A DNA stretch of 64,000 nt from Streptomyces sp. NBC_01314. GTDB lineage: Bacteria; Actinomycetota; Actinomycetes; Streptomycetales; Streptomycetaceae. Positions within the stretch are counted from its first letter, which is position 1, and the number at the start of each line of letters is the position of its first letter. Below the pieces are notes generated by a model. That model had not been told where the DNA came from and ran no database searches. It saw only the letters and a program-made list of their open reading frames with translations. The stretch is from positions 930,001 through 994,000 of the forward strand of contig NZ_CP108394.1 in the NCBI RefSeq assembly GCF_041435215.1, read 5' to 3'. A program made the position numbers and the translations under genes. Positions 52,325 to 61,334 of the stretch are shown piece after piece.

Positions 52325-53764
52325 CCGCGCACACCGCCTGACGTTCACACGGCACGGGGTGCGGACGCCGAAGCCAAGATCAACCAGCAGCGACTTCCGA
52401 GTTCGACCCGGTGCCACCCCACGGGGCTCCGGGTCCGGTACACGGCACCCGGGCTACGGGGAGAGAGTGGGGTTCTTTTGCCTGCCGGTCCCGGTGGGCA
52501 AGCACGGTGGTGGGTCGGCGCAGCACGCGCGGCGGGAGATCCTCGCCGTGGCAGACGGTTCACGGTCACGTCAGCACAACACGTTGAGGGGCTCCGGTGC
52601 CGTACGGCACCAGAGCCCCGAAGGAACTGTTACACCATCTGCCGGCCCTGCTACTGCGCCGGCCTTCTGTTTCCGCAGACCCGACCGAGATGCTGTCGGG
52701 CATGCTGGGATCGCGGTTGCTTGACCGGAGACCACCTCACTATCGATGTCCTGCGGTACCCGGGCTCACGACTTCCGCCCGGGCGATCCTGATGGCGCTA
52801 GGCCCCTCCGTTCTTCCCTCGTTGACCAACTGCTTACCAAGCGGGGTACTACGTACTGCGCACTGCTGGGTACTGCGAACCGCACTTGCAGGTACTGCCA
52901 CCGCGTCAACCGCGGTCCTGCTCCTGGCGGCCCCTGATCACCGCGGGCCACCCGGTCCGGTCGTCAGCCCCGTCGCCGTCCTGCGACAACCCTGGCTTCG
53001 GAACTCCACCACCGCACCGTCCTGCGAACTGCAACTGCGTACCGCTGCCCGGCAGTTCGTGTCTGCCAGGCCCTGCCGTCTCTCTGGGCTACGAGAGAAA
53101 CCATAACCACACCGCCACCCAATGTCTACTTCAACAAGTACAGATTTCTGCGTGTTCGAAGGTGAAGTAACCCGCCGCGACCCAGCGATGGATGGCCGGA
53201 GCGGCCCGTCGAACCGCCCCTGACACAGCCGACTGCGCCGCGGCTACCGTCGGCGGTACCGCCACCCCCGGGCACCGGATACTCCGACTCGCCCGACCGG
53301 TGGCGTCGCCGCGGATACCTCACCTGCTCGTACCGGCGCGGGCCCGACTCGATCAGGCCGTGGGCCTGAGCCATGGCGTGAGCCGACGCGGGCGCACGGC
53401 AACGCGGCGCCCCGCATCGACTGCGGCCGTCAGTTTCTCCCCGAGGCCCTGCGACTCTGTCGAGTTGGCGGATGGAGGGGCGAGCCACAGGGGCCGGGTA
53501 GGCAAAGGTCGGACATGGACGATCCAGAGAGCAGGGTCACCCTCGTGACAATGCCGGCCGGTAACGCCACAACCGGTCGCTGCGCGAGAGCCGTCACCAC
53601 GCACGGGATCGAACACCGGCATTCCTCGCCTGCCCACGACAGCCAACCCCGGCCCTCGAAGAAGCAGGCACCGTGAGCTTGGTCCCTGGACCATGGGCGA
53701 CTTCGGCTGTTCCGACCACTGAACGACCGCTGAACGACCCACTGCGGCGAGAACCAATGCAAAA
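52325..53764. other. 1.4 kb stretch without a recognisable gene
   Basis: Open frames here (for example 52597-53106 plus) have mixed third positions, TTA codons and no family resemblance. Visible structure: a 32-base hairpin at 52588-52619; clustered ACTGCG and GGTACT words around 52848-52905; a tandem pair of CTGAACGACC at about 53719-53740. It may contain decayed genes or a structured RNA. No rRNA, tRNA or tmRNA signature was found. Confidence 0.45.
52588..52619. terminator. Hairpin downstream of the kinase gene
   Basis: GGGGCTC-C-GGTGCCG and CGGCACC-A-GAGCCCC form a 15-bp stem with one mismatch and a two-base loop. It lies about 265 bp after the kinase stop. It could end a long 3' UTR or an independent small RNA. 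Confidence 0.45.
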
Positions 53765-53806
53765 CACTGTGGGCCCGACCGGCGCACGCCGGTCGGGCCC
53801 ACAGTG
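53765..53806 (-). terminator. Strong intrinsic terminator of the SCO5918-family gene
   Basis: Twenty-base arms (53765-53784 and 53787-53806) pair perfectly around CA. On the minus strand the stem is followed by a short T-run (GTTTTGC). It lies 35 bp after the stop of the last gene of the cold-shock-type block. Confidence 0.85.
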
Positions 53807-53840
53807 CTGTTGAGGCGTCGGCTCGCGCCGCGTTCCTCGG

Positions 53841-54149
53841 TCAGGCGGATACAGGCGTACCGAGCATCGCGGAGGCTTCCTCGAGCGGGCTGAGGACACG
53901 CACGGGTGCCGCCTCGGGGAGGGTACGGCAGGTGAAGCCGAGCTGAGTCATGGCCCGGAGGACTTCGCCGGCGGTGAAGTCACGGCGGTCCTGGCGGGTG
54001 ATGATCTGGCCGACCTGCTTGATGGGGTAGTGGCGGCGGCCGATGATGACGGATTCGCCGGTGCCCGGTTCGGGTTTGATGCCCTTCATCGATTCCAGCA
54101 CACCACTCTTGGTGAGCTCGAAGGGGAAGCGGGCGATGACGCAGCGCAT
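53841..54149 (-). CDS. SCO5918-family protein
   Basis: 102 residues, starting MRCVIARFPFELTKSGVLES and containing GRRHYPIKQVGQIITRQDRR. This is a small family restricted to Streptomyces and relatives, encoded next to DEAD-box helicase and cold-shock genes (SCO5918 near SCO5920/5921 in S. coelicolor, from memory). The function is unknown; co-location suggests a role in RNA metabolism or growth at low temperature. ATG at 54149; a hairpin terminator follows. Confidence 0.82.
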   Translation of the reverse strand: MRCVIARFPFELTKSGVLESMKGIKPEPGTGESVIIGRRHYPIKQVGQIITRQDRRDFTAGEVLRAMTQLGFTCRTLPEAAPVRVLSPLEEASAMLGTPVSA

Positions 54150-54198
54150 GGGGCCTCACAGGAGAAGAGGAAAACGGTCCGACCAGAGGTGATGCGGT

Positions 54199-54603
54199 TC
54201 AGCGAGAGATGGTGACGACGCCAAGGGCGCCGCCTTGCACGTCGACGACCGGCAGGACACCGATCCGGAGGTAGCGCTTCGCAGGCTCGACTTCGGCCAT
54301 TGTGGTCACGGGCGAGGTGAACGATCCGTGCTCGCCGAGGATGTCGCGCAGGCGGACACGGTCAGTGTACGCGGAGCTGTCCCGGGCGGCCGTGAGTTCG
54401 TTCTGGGTGACCAGGCCGGTGTACAGGTCGTCCTGGTCGCAGACGACCAGTCGGCCCGTGCGTGCGGCGGTCATGACGGCCAGGGCCACCTCGACGCTCA
54501 TGTCGTCACAGACCTGCGGTCCGGCCGCTTCCATGACCTCCACCGCCGTCCTGCGCACGGGGGTGACGCCCGCGGGGTGGGGCTGCGTCTGAACCAACGT
54601 CAA
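54199..54603 (-). CDS. CBS-domain protein
   Basis: 134 residues comprising two CBS motifs (VCDDMSVEVALAVMTAARTG with RLVVCDQDDLYTGLVTQNEL; MAEVEPAKRYLRIGVLPVVD with ALGVVTISR). CBS pairs bind adenine nucleotides and often regulate partners. ATG at 54603 with GGAGGCACC upstream. It lies 45 bp downstream of the helicase gene on the same strand, so the two are probably one transcript. Confidence 0.85.
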   Translation of the reverse strand: MTLVQTQPHPAGVTPVRRTAVEVMEAAGPQVCDDMSVEVALAVMTAARTGRLVVCDQDDLYTGLVTQNELTAARDSSAYTDRVRLRDILGEHGSFTSPVTTMAEVEPAKRYLRIGVLPVVDVQGGALGVVTISR

Positions 54604-54648
54604 AGGTGCCTCCTGCAGAGATGGGTCAGCTTTCCGATCACGAAGGTT

Positions 54649-56142
54649 CTAGGCCGCCGCACCGACGACGGGCTGGCGTGCGGGCGCGCGCCGGGTCGTC
54701 GAAGAGGGGCGGCGCCGGCCTCGGGAGGAGGCGCTGCGCTTGGGGCGTTCCGCCACGGGTGCGGTGATGACGACCGGGATGCCGGACGGAGCCTGGGCGC
54801 CGGTGATCCGGCTCAGGGCCTCGTCGCCCGCGCGGACCTGGGTCGTCTGCGGCCGGATTCCGGCGTCCGCCATGAGGCGGACCATGCTGCGGCGCTGCTG
54901 CGGTGTGACGAGAGTGACAACGCTGCCGGACTCGCCGGCGCGGGCGGTGCGGCCCCCGCGGTGGAGGTAGTCCTTGTGGTCGGTCGGCGGGTCGACGTTG
55001 ACGACGAGGTCGAGGTTGTCGACGTGAATGCCGCGCGCCGCGACATTGGTCGCGACCAGCACGCTGACGTGCCCGGTCTTGAACTGCGCCAGCGTGCGGG
55101 TGCGCTGCGGCTGCGACTTGCCGCCGTGGAGCGCGGCGGCCCGTACCCCGCTGTTGAGCAGGTCCTGGGTCAGCCGGTCGACGGCGTGCTTGGTGTCCAG
55201 GAACATGATCACGCGGCCGTCGCGGGCGGCGATCTCCAAGGTGGCGGCGTGCTTGTCGGCGCCATGGACGTGCAGGACGTGGTGCTCCATCGTCGTGACC
55301 GCACCGGCCGACGGGTCGACCGAATGCACGACGGGGTCGGTGAGATAGCGGCGCACCAGCAGGTCGACGTTACGGTCCAAGGTGGCGGAGAACAGCATCC
55401 GCTGCCCCTCCGGACGTACCTGGTCGAGCAGCGCGGTGACCTGCGGCATGAACCCCATGTCGGCCATCTGGTCGGCCTCGTCCAGCACCGTGATGCCCAC
55501 CTGGTTCAGGCGGCACTCGCCACGATCGATGAGGTCCTTCAGCCGGCCCGGGGTTGCGACGACGACCTCTGCGCCGCCTCGCAGCGCGCCGGCCTGCTTG
55601 CCGATCGACATGCCGCCCACCACCGTGGCCATGCGCAGCTTGACGGAGCGGGCGTAAGGAGTGAGCGCGTCCGTCACCTGCTGGGCCAGCTCGCGCGTCG
55701 GTACGAGGATCAGCCCCAGCGGCTGGCGGGACTCAGCACGCTGTCCAGCGGTGCGGGCCAGCAGGGCGAGGCCGAAGGCGAGGGTCTTGCCGGAACCGGT
55801 GCGTCCGCGACCCAGAACGTCACGGCCCGCCAAGGCGTTCGGCAGCGTCGCGCCCTGGATCGGGAACGGCGCGGTCACGCCCTGCCTGCCGAGTTCGGCC
55901 AGTAGCTGCTCGGGCATGGCGAGATCGGCGAAGTTCTCGACGGCAGGCAGCGCGGGGGTGATCGTCTTCGGGAGCGCGAACTCACCCTGCACTGCGGCGG
56001 GCCGACGGCCGTAACCGCCGGTACGGGCGGGCCCGCCGGAACGGCGCGGGGCCGGCGAACCGAAACGGCTGCCGCCCTTGGTGGCGTCGGCACCGCCGTT
56101 TCGGGTGCGGGCGAAGCGGTTGTTCGTGCGTGTGGGGTTCAT
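54649..56142 (-). CDS. DEAD-box ATP-dependent RNA helicase
   Basis: 497 residues with all core motifs: Q motif FPIQGATLP, Walker A GRTGSGKT, PTRELAQQ, DEAD (VLDEADQMADMGFM), SAT (MLFSATLDR), and HRGGRTARAG. A basic, Gly/Arg-rich N-terminus and a C-terminus of type AERPKRSASSRGRRRPSSTT look like RNA-binding tails. Such helicases remodel structured mRNA in the cold. ATG at 56142 has AAGGTTCC. The csp gene upstream has its own terminator, and the 335-bp region between them should carry the helicase's 5' UTR. Confidence 0.93.
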   Translation of the reverse strand: MNPTRTNNRFARTRNGGADATKGGSRFGSPAPRRSGGPARTGGYGRRPAAVQGEFALPKTITPALPAVENFADLAMPEQLLAELGRQGVTAPFPIQGATLPNALAGRDVLGRGRTGSGKTLAFGLALLARTAGQRAESRQPLGLILVPTRELAQQVTDALTPYARSVKLRMATVVGGMSIGKQAGALRGGAEVVVATPGRLKDLIDRGECRLNQVGITVLDEADQMADMGFMPQVTALLDQVRPEGQRMLFSATLDRNVDLLVRRYLTDPVVHSVDPSAGAVTTMEHHVLHVHGADKHAATLEIAARDGRVIMFLDTKHAVDRLTQDLLNSGVRAAALHGGKSQPQRTRTLAQFKTGHVSVLVATNVAARGIHVDNLDLVVNVDPPTDHKDYLHRGGRTARAGESGSVVTLVTPQQRRSMVRLMADAGIRPQTTQVRAGDEALSRITGAQAPSGIPVVITAPVAERPKRSASSRGRRRPSSTTRRAPARQPVVGAAA

Positions 56143-56424
56143 GCGGAACCTTCCTCGATGTGGCGCATATCAAGGAATTCCCGCAGCGATGAACAGCATG
56201 GAGAATTACAAGTATGGACCGATGGTGAAATACAGCACTTCTGGCCGACGAAAATGCGCGCGGGCGCAGGTGCTGAAATGGGTGACGTCTTGCGGTGTGG
56301 AACTCGGGCGTCGACCGCGGTGCAACTCTTCAGGACGCCCGGGCATCCTGACAGGAGGGCCGCGTCTGGTGAGAGTGCGGGTTCCTGCCCGTCGTCCCGC
56401 CGGTGAAACCGCGCGGGAAATGCT
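56143..56424. other. Helicase 5' region
   Basis: No gene seen. The stretch includes AT-richer sequence (about 56195-56250, for example GGAGAATTACAAGTATGG) likely to contain the helicase promoter and a long 5' UTR, as common for cold-shock helicase genes. Confidence 0.45.
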
Positions 56425-56468
56425 TGTAGCTGGGGCCCGCACCCCAAGGGATGCGGGCCCCAGCTACA
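56425..56468 (-). terminator. Terminator of the cold-shock protein gene
   Basis: TGTAGCTGGGGCCCGCA (56425-56441) and its exact complement (56452-56468) form a 17-bp stem with a ten-base loop, nine bases after the csp stop codon. Confidence 0.85.
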
Positions 56469-56477
56469 GCGGGTACG

Positions 56478-56681
56478 TCAGGCCGGAACGATGTTCTCGG
56501 CCGTCGGGCCCTTCTGGCCCTGCGCGATGTCGAAGTTCACCTTCTGGCCCTCGAGCAGCTCACGGAAGCCCTGGGCGGCAATGTTCGAGTAGTGGGCGAA
56601 CACATCAGGTCCGCCGCCGTCCTGCTCGATGAAGCCGAAGCCCTTTTCCGCGTTGAACCACTTCACGGTACCAGCAGCCAT
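56478..56681 (-). CDS. Cold-shock protein, CspA/CSD family
   Basis: 67 residues, a single cold-shock domain: [20 protein letters not shown] with RNP1 (KGFGFI) and RNP2-like DVFAHYSNI. It binds single-stranded RNA/DNA as an RNA chaperone. ATG at 56681 has AAAGGAG. It is encoded upstream of a DEAD-box helicase on the same strand but separated by a terminator, and it is the best-conserved gene of this block. Confidence 0.95.
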   Translation of the reverse strand: MAAGTVKWFNAEKGFGFIEQDGGGPDVFAHYSNIAAQGFRELLEGQKVNFDIAQGQKGPTAENIVPA

Positions 56682-57277
56682 GCCATATCTCCTTTGGGGG
56701 GCAGTACATCGGAACCCGCACTGCGCGGACGCCGTGTCGCCGCAATGATTACCCCGCCCGGAAAAACTGGCCTGAAATACAAAAGCGCTCCCACCGGCAG
56801 GAGCCGTGTGGGGCACTTGAAGTTTTGGGAACCACAACTGCAACTGACGTCAGACTAGCACGCTGCAACGGCCCGCGCTTGTTACATAATTCCACTTTGC
56901 TCGTCGCGGCAAAAACTCTCATTGCAGGGTCCGTCAAACTCTCACCTCACGAGCACAGATATTGATCCGCTCGGAGTGCAATGTCTCAGGACGATCGGTG
57001 CCGCCGACTGCAGCCAGAACTGCCGGGCGCGACGACGCGGCTGACGACGTACGCGGCTGTGCGCGAGACGCCTTCGGAAACCGCCTGCCGGAACTCCCCT
57101 GTCGGGCACGCCCGTTGAGCCGTACAGGACCAGCGGCACCGGGGCCGCCTCGGCGAGACAGGTGATGAGCGGTGCAGGGTTTTGCTCGTTTCTTGACCAT
57201 AAACACCCAAACAAGCGCTGTGGTTTCATGGAACTGCGCACGGTGTGGCGCACATCATCAACAGAGAGTTGTGTGAC
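56682..57277. other. Gap of 596 bp between csp and DeoR genes
   Basis: It contains the csp promoter and 5' UTR on the left (AT-rich around 56885-56920), the frameshifted aldolase remnant (57040-57190), and the DeoR promoter (57190-57277) with ATAAACACCCAAACAAGC, a candidate operator. No intact gene. Confidence 0.5.
57040..57190 (-). pseudogene. Remnant of a class II ketose-bisphosphate aldolase (KbaY/GatY/Fba-like)
   Basis: One minus frame reads PLITCLAEAAPVPLVLYG then STGVPD, matching the aldolase VPLVLHGSSGVPDE active-site block. A single frameshift later another frame reads EFRQAVSEGVSRT, matching the next helix of the same family. Nothing else of the ~280-residue enzyme remains. The adjacent divergent AgaR-type DeoR regulator fits an earlier sugar-phosphate aldolase operon here. 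Confidence 0.5.
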
Positions 57278-58066
57278 ATGGCGGCACCGCAGGCCCGGTG
57301 GAGCGCGCTGCTGGAGATGCTGACGCGCGACGGGCGGGTCGAAGTAGAGGCGGCTGCCAGCGAGTTGGGGGTCTCGGCCGCGACGATCAGGCGCGACCTC
57401 GACGAGCTGGCCCGCCAGCAGATGGTCACCCGCACGCATGGCGGAGCCACGCTCAACGCGATCGCCTACGACCTGCCGCTGCGCTACAAGTCCGCGCGCA
57501 ACGCTCCGGAGAAGGAGCGGATCGCGCAGGCCGCCGCAGGACTGGTGAAGGCGGGCGCCGTGGTGGGGATGAACGGCGGCACCACGACCACCGAGGTGGC
57601 GCGGGCCCTGGCCACCCGCGCCGACCTGGGTTCCGGCGGCTCGGAGACGGCGGTCACCGTGGTGACCAACGCGCTGAACATCGCCAACGAGCTGGTCGTG
57701 CGGCGCCACGTCAAGCTCGTGGTGACCGGTGGAGTGGCCCGGCCCGCGTCCTATGAGCTGATCGGGCCGCTGGCCACCGAACTGCTCGCGGAGATCGCTC
57801 TGGACCAGGTCTTCATAGGGGTGGACGCCATCGATGTGGCCAACGGGGCTACCGCCCATCACGAGGGCGAGGCGAGTATCAACCGGGCGCTGGCCCGGCG
57901 CGCGCAGCAGGTCGTCGCGGTCGCCGACTCCACCAAGCTGGACCGGCGGGCCTTCGCCCGCATCTGCCCGGTGGAGGACATCGACGTCCTGGTGACCGAC
58001 AAGGCCGCCTCGGACGAGCTGGCCAAGTCGTTCGCCGCGGCCGGCGTGGAGGTCATCCGCGCCTGA
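57278..58066 (+). CDS. DeoR-family transcriptional regulator (AgaR-like)
   Basis: 262 residues. The DeoR HTH is visible (ALLEMLTRDGRVEVEAAASE, LGVSAATIRRDLDELARQQM with THGGA), followed by the sugar-phosphate-sensing DeoRC domain (NGGTTTTEVARALATR, VFIGVDAIDVANGATAHHEG, VADSTKLDRRAFARI). AgaR-like members respond to amino-sugar or ketose phosphates. ATG at 57278, or GTG at 57245 in the same frame. Its probable former target, an aldolase gene, is decayed on the left; the sequence on its right is also fragmentary. Confidence 0.9.
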   Translation: MAAPQARWSALLEMLTRDGRVEVEAAASELGVSAATIRRDLDELARQQMVTRTHGGATLNAIAYDLPLRYKSARNAPEKERIAQAAAGLVKAGAVVGMNGGTTTTEVARALATRADLGSGGSETAVTVVTNALNIANELVVRRHVKLVVTGGVARPASYELIGPLATELLAEIALDQVFIGVDAIDVANGATAHHEGEASINRALARRAQQVVAVADSTKLDRRAFARICPVEDIDVLVTDKAASDELAKSFAAAGVEVIRA

Positions 58067-58266
58067 CACCGCAGACCACTCCCCTGCTCGCCCCGGCCGC
58101 GCCGCGCATCCCGGCGTCATCCCGGACACCGCCCCCGGTCAGGCCGGAGACAAGGACCGCTACGACACCACGGTCTTCGACACCGCGCTCCCCGAACTCC
58201 TCTTCGTGCGAGGCGAGTTGAGGAACAGCTCGGCTTACCGCTACGACTGACCTGCGCCCCTCACAT
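58067..58266 (+). other. Possible C-terminal gene remnant after the DeoR gene
   Basis: A plus frame ending at the TGA 58248-58250 reads DKDRYDTTVFDTALPELLFV and RGELRNSSAYRYD with coding-type codons but no start. It looks like the tail of a larger gene that has been lost. I cannot name the family. No other gene is present up to 58378. Confidence 0.3.
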
Positions 58267-58300
58267 CTGCGGAGCCGAGCCCTGAGGGCCGGCTCCGCAG
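58267..58300. terminator. Hairpin between the DeoR region and the convergent FAD/Fe-S gene
   Basis: CTGCGGAGCCG and CGGCTCCGCAG pair perfectly, with an inner AGCCCTGAGGGC that pairs further. It lies between convergent transcripts and can serve as bidirectional terminator. Confidence 0.7.
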
Positions 58301-58378
58301 GCGTTTCGGCAGGGTCGGACGGTCGCCGCGTCGTGTCGTGTCGCGTCATGTCGATGCAAGCAGCCGGACGACCCGGCC

Positions 58379-61213
58379 TCAGACGCGGGGGGCGAACAGC
58401 TCGGCCAGATGCCGGGCCGGCACGTCGGCCAGGTCGTCGAGCTGGACGCGGCAGGACATGCCGTCCGCCAGGAACACCGCGTCCGGGTGCGCGCGCACCG
58501 CCGGCAGCAGATGCGTCTCGGCGACCGCGACGCTGACCTCGTAGTGCCCCTTCTCCATACCGAAGTTGCCGGCCAGGCCGCAGCACCCCCGCACCTTGGT
58601 GACGGTGGCGCCGGTCTTCTCCAGCAGACGCTGGTCGGTGTCCCAGCCGATGACCGCGCTCTGGTGACAGTGCGGCTGCGCGACCACCTCCACACCGGTC
58701 AGGTCCGGCAGGGGCAGGTCGAGACGCTCGACCAGCTCCGCGAAGCTCAGTACCCCCGAGGCCACCACGTCCGTCTCCGGGGCGTCGCACAGCTCTCTCG
58801 CGTCGCCGCGCAGCGACGCCAGACAGGACGGCTCCAGGGCCATCACCGGGATCCCGCTGCGGATGTAGGGCGCGAGCGTGCGCACCGTCCGGCCCACGAT
58901 GCTCCGCGCCTGGTCGAGTTGTCCGGTCGTGATCCAGGTCAGGCCGCAGCAGGCGTCCTCCCCGACGACGCGGACCGTGAGGCCGTGAGACTCCAGGAAC
59001 CGGATCGCCGCCAGGCCGGAATCCGGGAAGAAATGGTCGGTGAAGGAGTCGGCCCAGATCCACACGTCGGCCGACGCGTCCGTGGTGCGAGAGGCGTGCG
59101 TCGCCTTCTTGAGGGTCGGGGAGGCGAACTCCGGCACGGACCGTCGGTGGTCGATGCCGGCGACCCACTTGGCCAGGCCGGCGAGCAGCTTGACGCGCAG
59201 GAGCAGGTTGGCCGCCGGCGCCAGCGGCGCGGTGAGCCGGGCCCACTTCGGAAGCCGGCCGAGGAACAGGTGCGACCGCGGTCGCCTCACCCCGGCGACA
59301 TCGTGCCGCTGGTGCAGCACCTCGGATTTGTACGTGGCCATGTCGACGCCGCTGGGGCAGTCGCTGGCACAGCCCTTGCACGCGAGGCAGAGGTCGAGTG
59401 CCTCGGTCACGGCCGGGTCCCGCAGACCGCCGAGGAGCAGTCCCCCGTCGAGTGCCTCCTGCAACACCCGGGCGCGGCCACGGGTGGAGTCCCGCTCGTC
59501 CCGGGTGGCGAGATAGGAGGGGCACATCACCCCGGCGGTCTTCGGCGCCACGCACTTCCCGACGCCGGTGCAACGGTGCACCGCGGCGCCGAGGTCTCCG
59601 GCGTCGTGCACCAGGCGCAGGCCGGAACGTACCGGCGCGCGCGGGCGCACCGGGCGCAGGTCGTCGGTGATCGGAACCGGGTTGGCGATGATGCCCGGGT
59701 TCAGGAGGTTGTCGGGGTCACAGACGGCCTTGACCTGCTGGAACAGGGCGAGGGACGCCTCGTCGTACATCAGTGGCAACAGCTCGCCGCGGACCCGGCC
59801 GTCACCGTGCTCCCCCGACAGCGTGCCGCGATAGTCCCGCAGCCGTGTCGCACAGGCGGTCATGAAGTCGCGGAACACTCCGGCCGAAGCGGGGTCGCCG
59901 GGTTCGAAGGGGAAGTCGATGCGGCAGTGGACACAGCCGTCGCCGAAGTGCCCGTACGGGATGCCCTGAAGGCGGTGCGCCCGCAGCAGTTCCTCGAAGT
60001 CGCGCAGCCACGCGCCGAGGTGCTCCGGTGGAACGGCGGCGTCCTCCCATCCACCGTACGCCGGCGTCGCCAGCGACCTGCCCGCGAGCCCGGCGCCGTC
60101 CTCACGGATACGCCACAGCGCGGCCGCCTCACGTGGGTCGTCGATCAGCCTGGTGTCCAGCGCGGCTCCGGCGGCGACGAGCCGCCGCACCGAATCCGGC
60201 GCGTCCTCGCCCGCTACCTCCGCGAACAGCCAGCCGCGCCCTTTCGGCAGGTCGGGAACCGGCGAACCCTTCGCGCGTACCAGGTCGACGATGCGCGAGT
60301 CCATGCCCTCGCACGCGATGAGCCGGCCCGGTACGGCGGCCAGCAGCGCCGGCACCGCATCGGCCGCGTCGGCCATGGTCGGATACCCGAGCACCAGCAG
60401 CCTGCGTTCGACCCGGTCGTCGACGAGCCGAACGGTCGCCTCCAGGACCGTGGCCAGCGACCCTTCGCTGCCGACGAGGAACCGGTCGATGCGGCGCCGC
60501 TCGGGCAGCAGGTGCTCCAGGCCGTAGCCGCTGACCTGGCGGCCGAAGCGGCCGAACTCGGTCCGCAGATGGACCAGATTCGCGTCCCCGACCGCCGCCA
60601 GCCGCTCGGCGGTGCCACCGCCGGGCCGACCGCCCTGCTCAAGGGCCGACTCGCCGTTGCCGTAGAGCACGCGCAGCGACTCGACGTTGTCCACCGTCCG
60701 CCCGTAGCCCAGGGCCCGCGACCCACAGGCGTTGTTCCCGATCATCCCGCCGATCGTGCAGCGACTGTGCGAGGACGGGTCCGGTCCGAAGCGCAGCCCG
60801 TGGGGCGCTGCCGCGCGCTGCAGGTCCGCGTGCACCACACCCGGTTCCACCCGCGCCGTACGTGCGACCGGGTCGATGTCGAGTACCCGGTCGAACCGGC
60901 GGGTGTCGATGACGATGCCGCTGCCGACGGCGTTGCCCGCGATGCTGGTGCCCGCGCCCCGCATCGTGACCGGGACCCGCAGCTCACTGGCCACCTGGTG
61001 GGCCGCGATCACGTCCTCGGCGTTGCGTGCCTTCACGACCGTGGACGGGACGACGCGGTACAGACTCGCGTCGGAGGAGTACAGGGCTCGTGTCAGTGGC
61101 GAGTCGTCGAACTCGACGCCCACCGCGCGCAGAGCCGCGGCGAGATCCTCGGGAGAGGCCGTCGACGAGTCTGCCGGGGTTTCGCCGGGTTCGCGCTGCG
61201 CTTGAGTGGGCAT
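58379..61213 (-). CDS. FAD-linked oxidase/Fe-S fusion, D-lactate dehydrogenase (D-2-hydroxyacid) type
   Basis: 944 residues. The N-terminal FAD-binding domain (about 40-260: VPVTMRGAGTSIAGNAVGSG, GMIGNNACGSRALGYGRTVD) and the FAD-oxidase C domain (to about 530: GIPYGHFGDGCVHCRIDF, GEHGDGRVRGELLP) are followed by two [4Fe-4S] motifs (CTGVGKCVAPKTAGVMCPSY, CLACKGCASDCPSG) and two CCG domains (DACCGLTW, RGCCGLAGNFG). This is the GlcD+GlcF-type fusion of membrane-associated D-lactate or 2-hydroxyglutarate dehydrogenases passing electrons to quinone. ATG at 61213. A TetR gene is divergent, with a palindrome in between. Confidence 0.92.
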   Translation of the reverse strand: MPTQAQREPGETPADSSTASPEDLAAALRAVGVEFDDSPLTRALYSSDASLYRVVPSTVVKARNAEDVIAAHQVASELRVPVTMRGAGTSIAGNAVGSGIVIDTRRFDRVLDIDPVARTARVEPGVVHADLQRAAAPHGLRFGPDPSSHSRCTIGGMIGNNACGSRALGYGRTVDNVESLRVLYGNGESALEQGGRPGGGTAERLAAVGDANLVHLRTEFGRFGRQVSGYGLEHLLPERRRIDRFLVGSEGSLATVLEATVRLVDDRVERRLLVLGYPTMADAADAVPALLAAVPGRLIACEGMDSRIVDLVRAKGSPVPDLPKGRGWLFAEVAGEDAPDSVRRLVAAGAALDTRLIDDPREAAALWRIREDGAGLAGRSLATPAYGGWEDAAVPPEHLGAWLRDFEELLRAHRLQGIPYGHFGDGCVHCRIDFPFEPGDPASAGVFRDFMTACATRLRDYRGTLSGEHGDGRVRGELLPLMYDEASLALFQQVKAVCDPDNLLNPGIIANPVPITDDLRPVRPRAPVRSGLRLVHDAGDLGAAVHRCTGVGKCVAPKTAGVMCPSYLATRDERDSTRGRARVLQEALDGGLLLGGLRDPAVTEALDLCLACKGCASDCPSGVDMATYKSEVLHQRHDVAGVRRPRSHLFLGRLPKWARLTAPLAPAANLLLRVKLLAGLAKWVAGIDHRRSVPEFASPTLKKATHASRTTDASADVWIWADSFTDHFFPDSGLAAIRFLESHGLTVRVVGEDACCGLTWITTGQLDQARSIVGRTVRTLAPYIRSGIPVMALEPSCLASLRGDARELCDAPETDVVASGVLSFAELVERLDLPLPDLTGVEVVAQPHCHQSAVIGWDTDQRLLEKTGATVTKVRGCCGLAGNFGMEKGHYEVSVAVAETHLLPAVRAHPDAVFLADGMSCRVQLDDLADVPARHLAELFAPRV

Positions 61214-61220
61214 GCCTGAG

Positions 61221-61240
61221 GCTAACTAACGTAAGTTAGC
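61221..61240. promoter_or_regulatory. TetR-type operator palindrome
   Basis: GCTAACTAACGTAAGTTAGC is an inverted repeat with 9 of 10 positions paired, 8 bp upstream of the FAD/Fe-S gene start and 95 bp before the divergent TetR start. It is the probable binding site of that TetR protein and would shield the oxidase promoter. Confidence 0.7.
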
Positions 61241-61334
61241 TTTTCCAGCTCCGCATCGAGCCGCCGCGGTGACCCCTGACCGACGTAGGGGGAGATTCCG
61301 GCGTGCGCGACTCACGCCGACAAGGGAGAAGTCA

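Noticed and set aside
52597..53106. Plus-strand open frame of 169 codons in the gene-poor stretch
   Set aside because: Mixed third positions, two TTA codons and no recognisable family.
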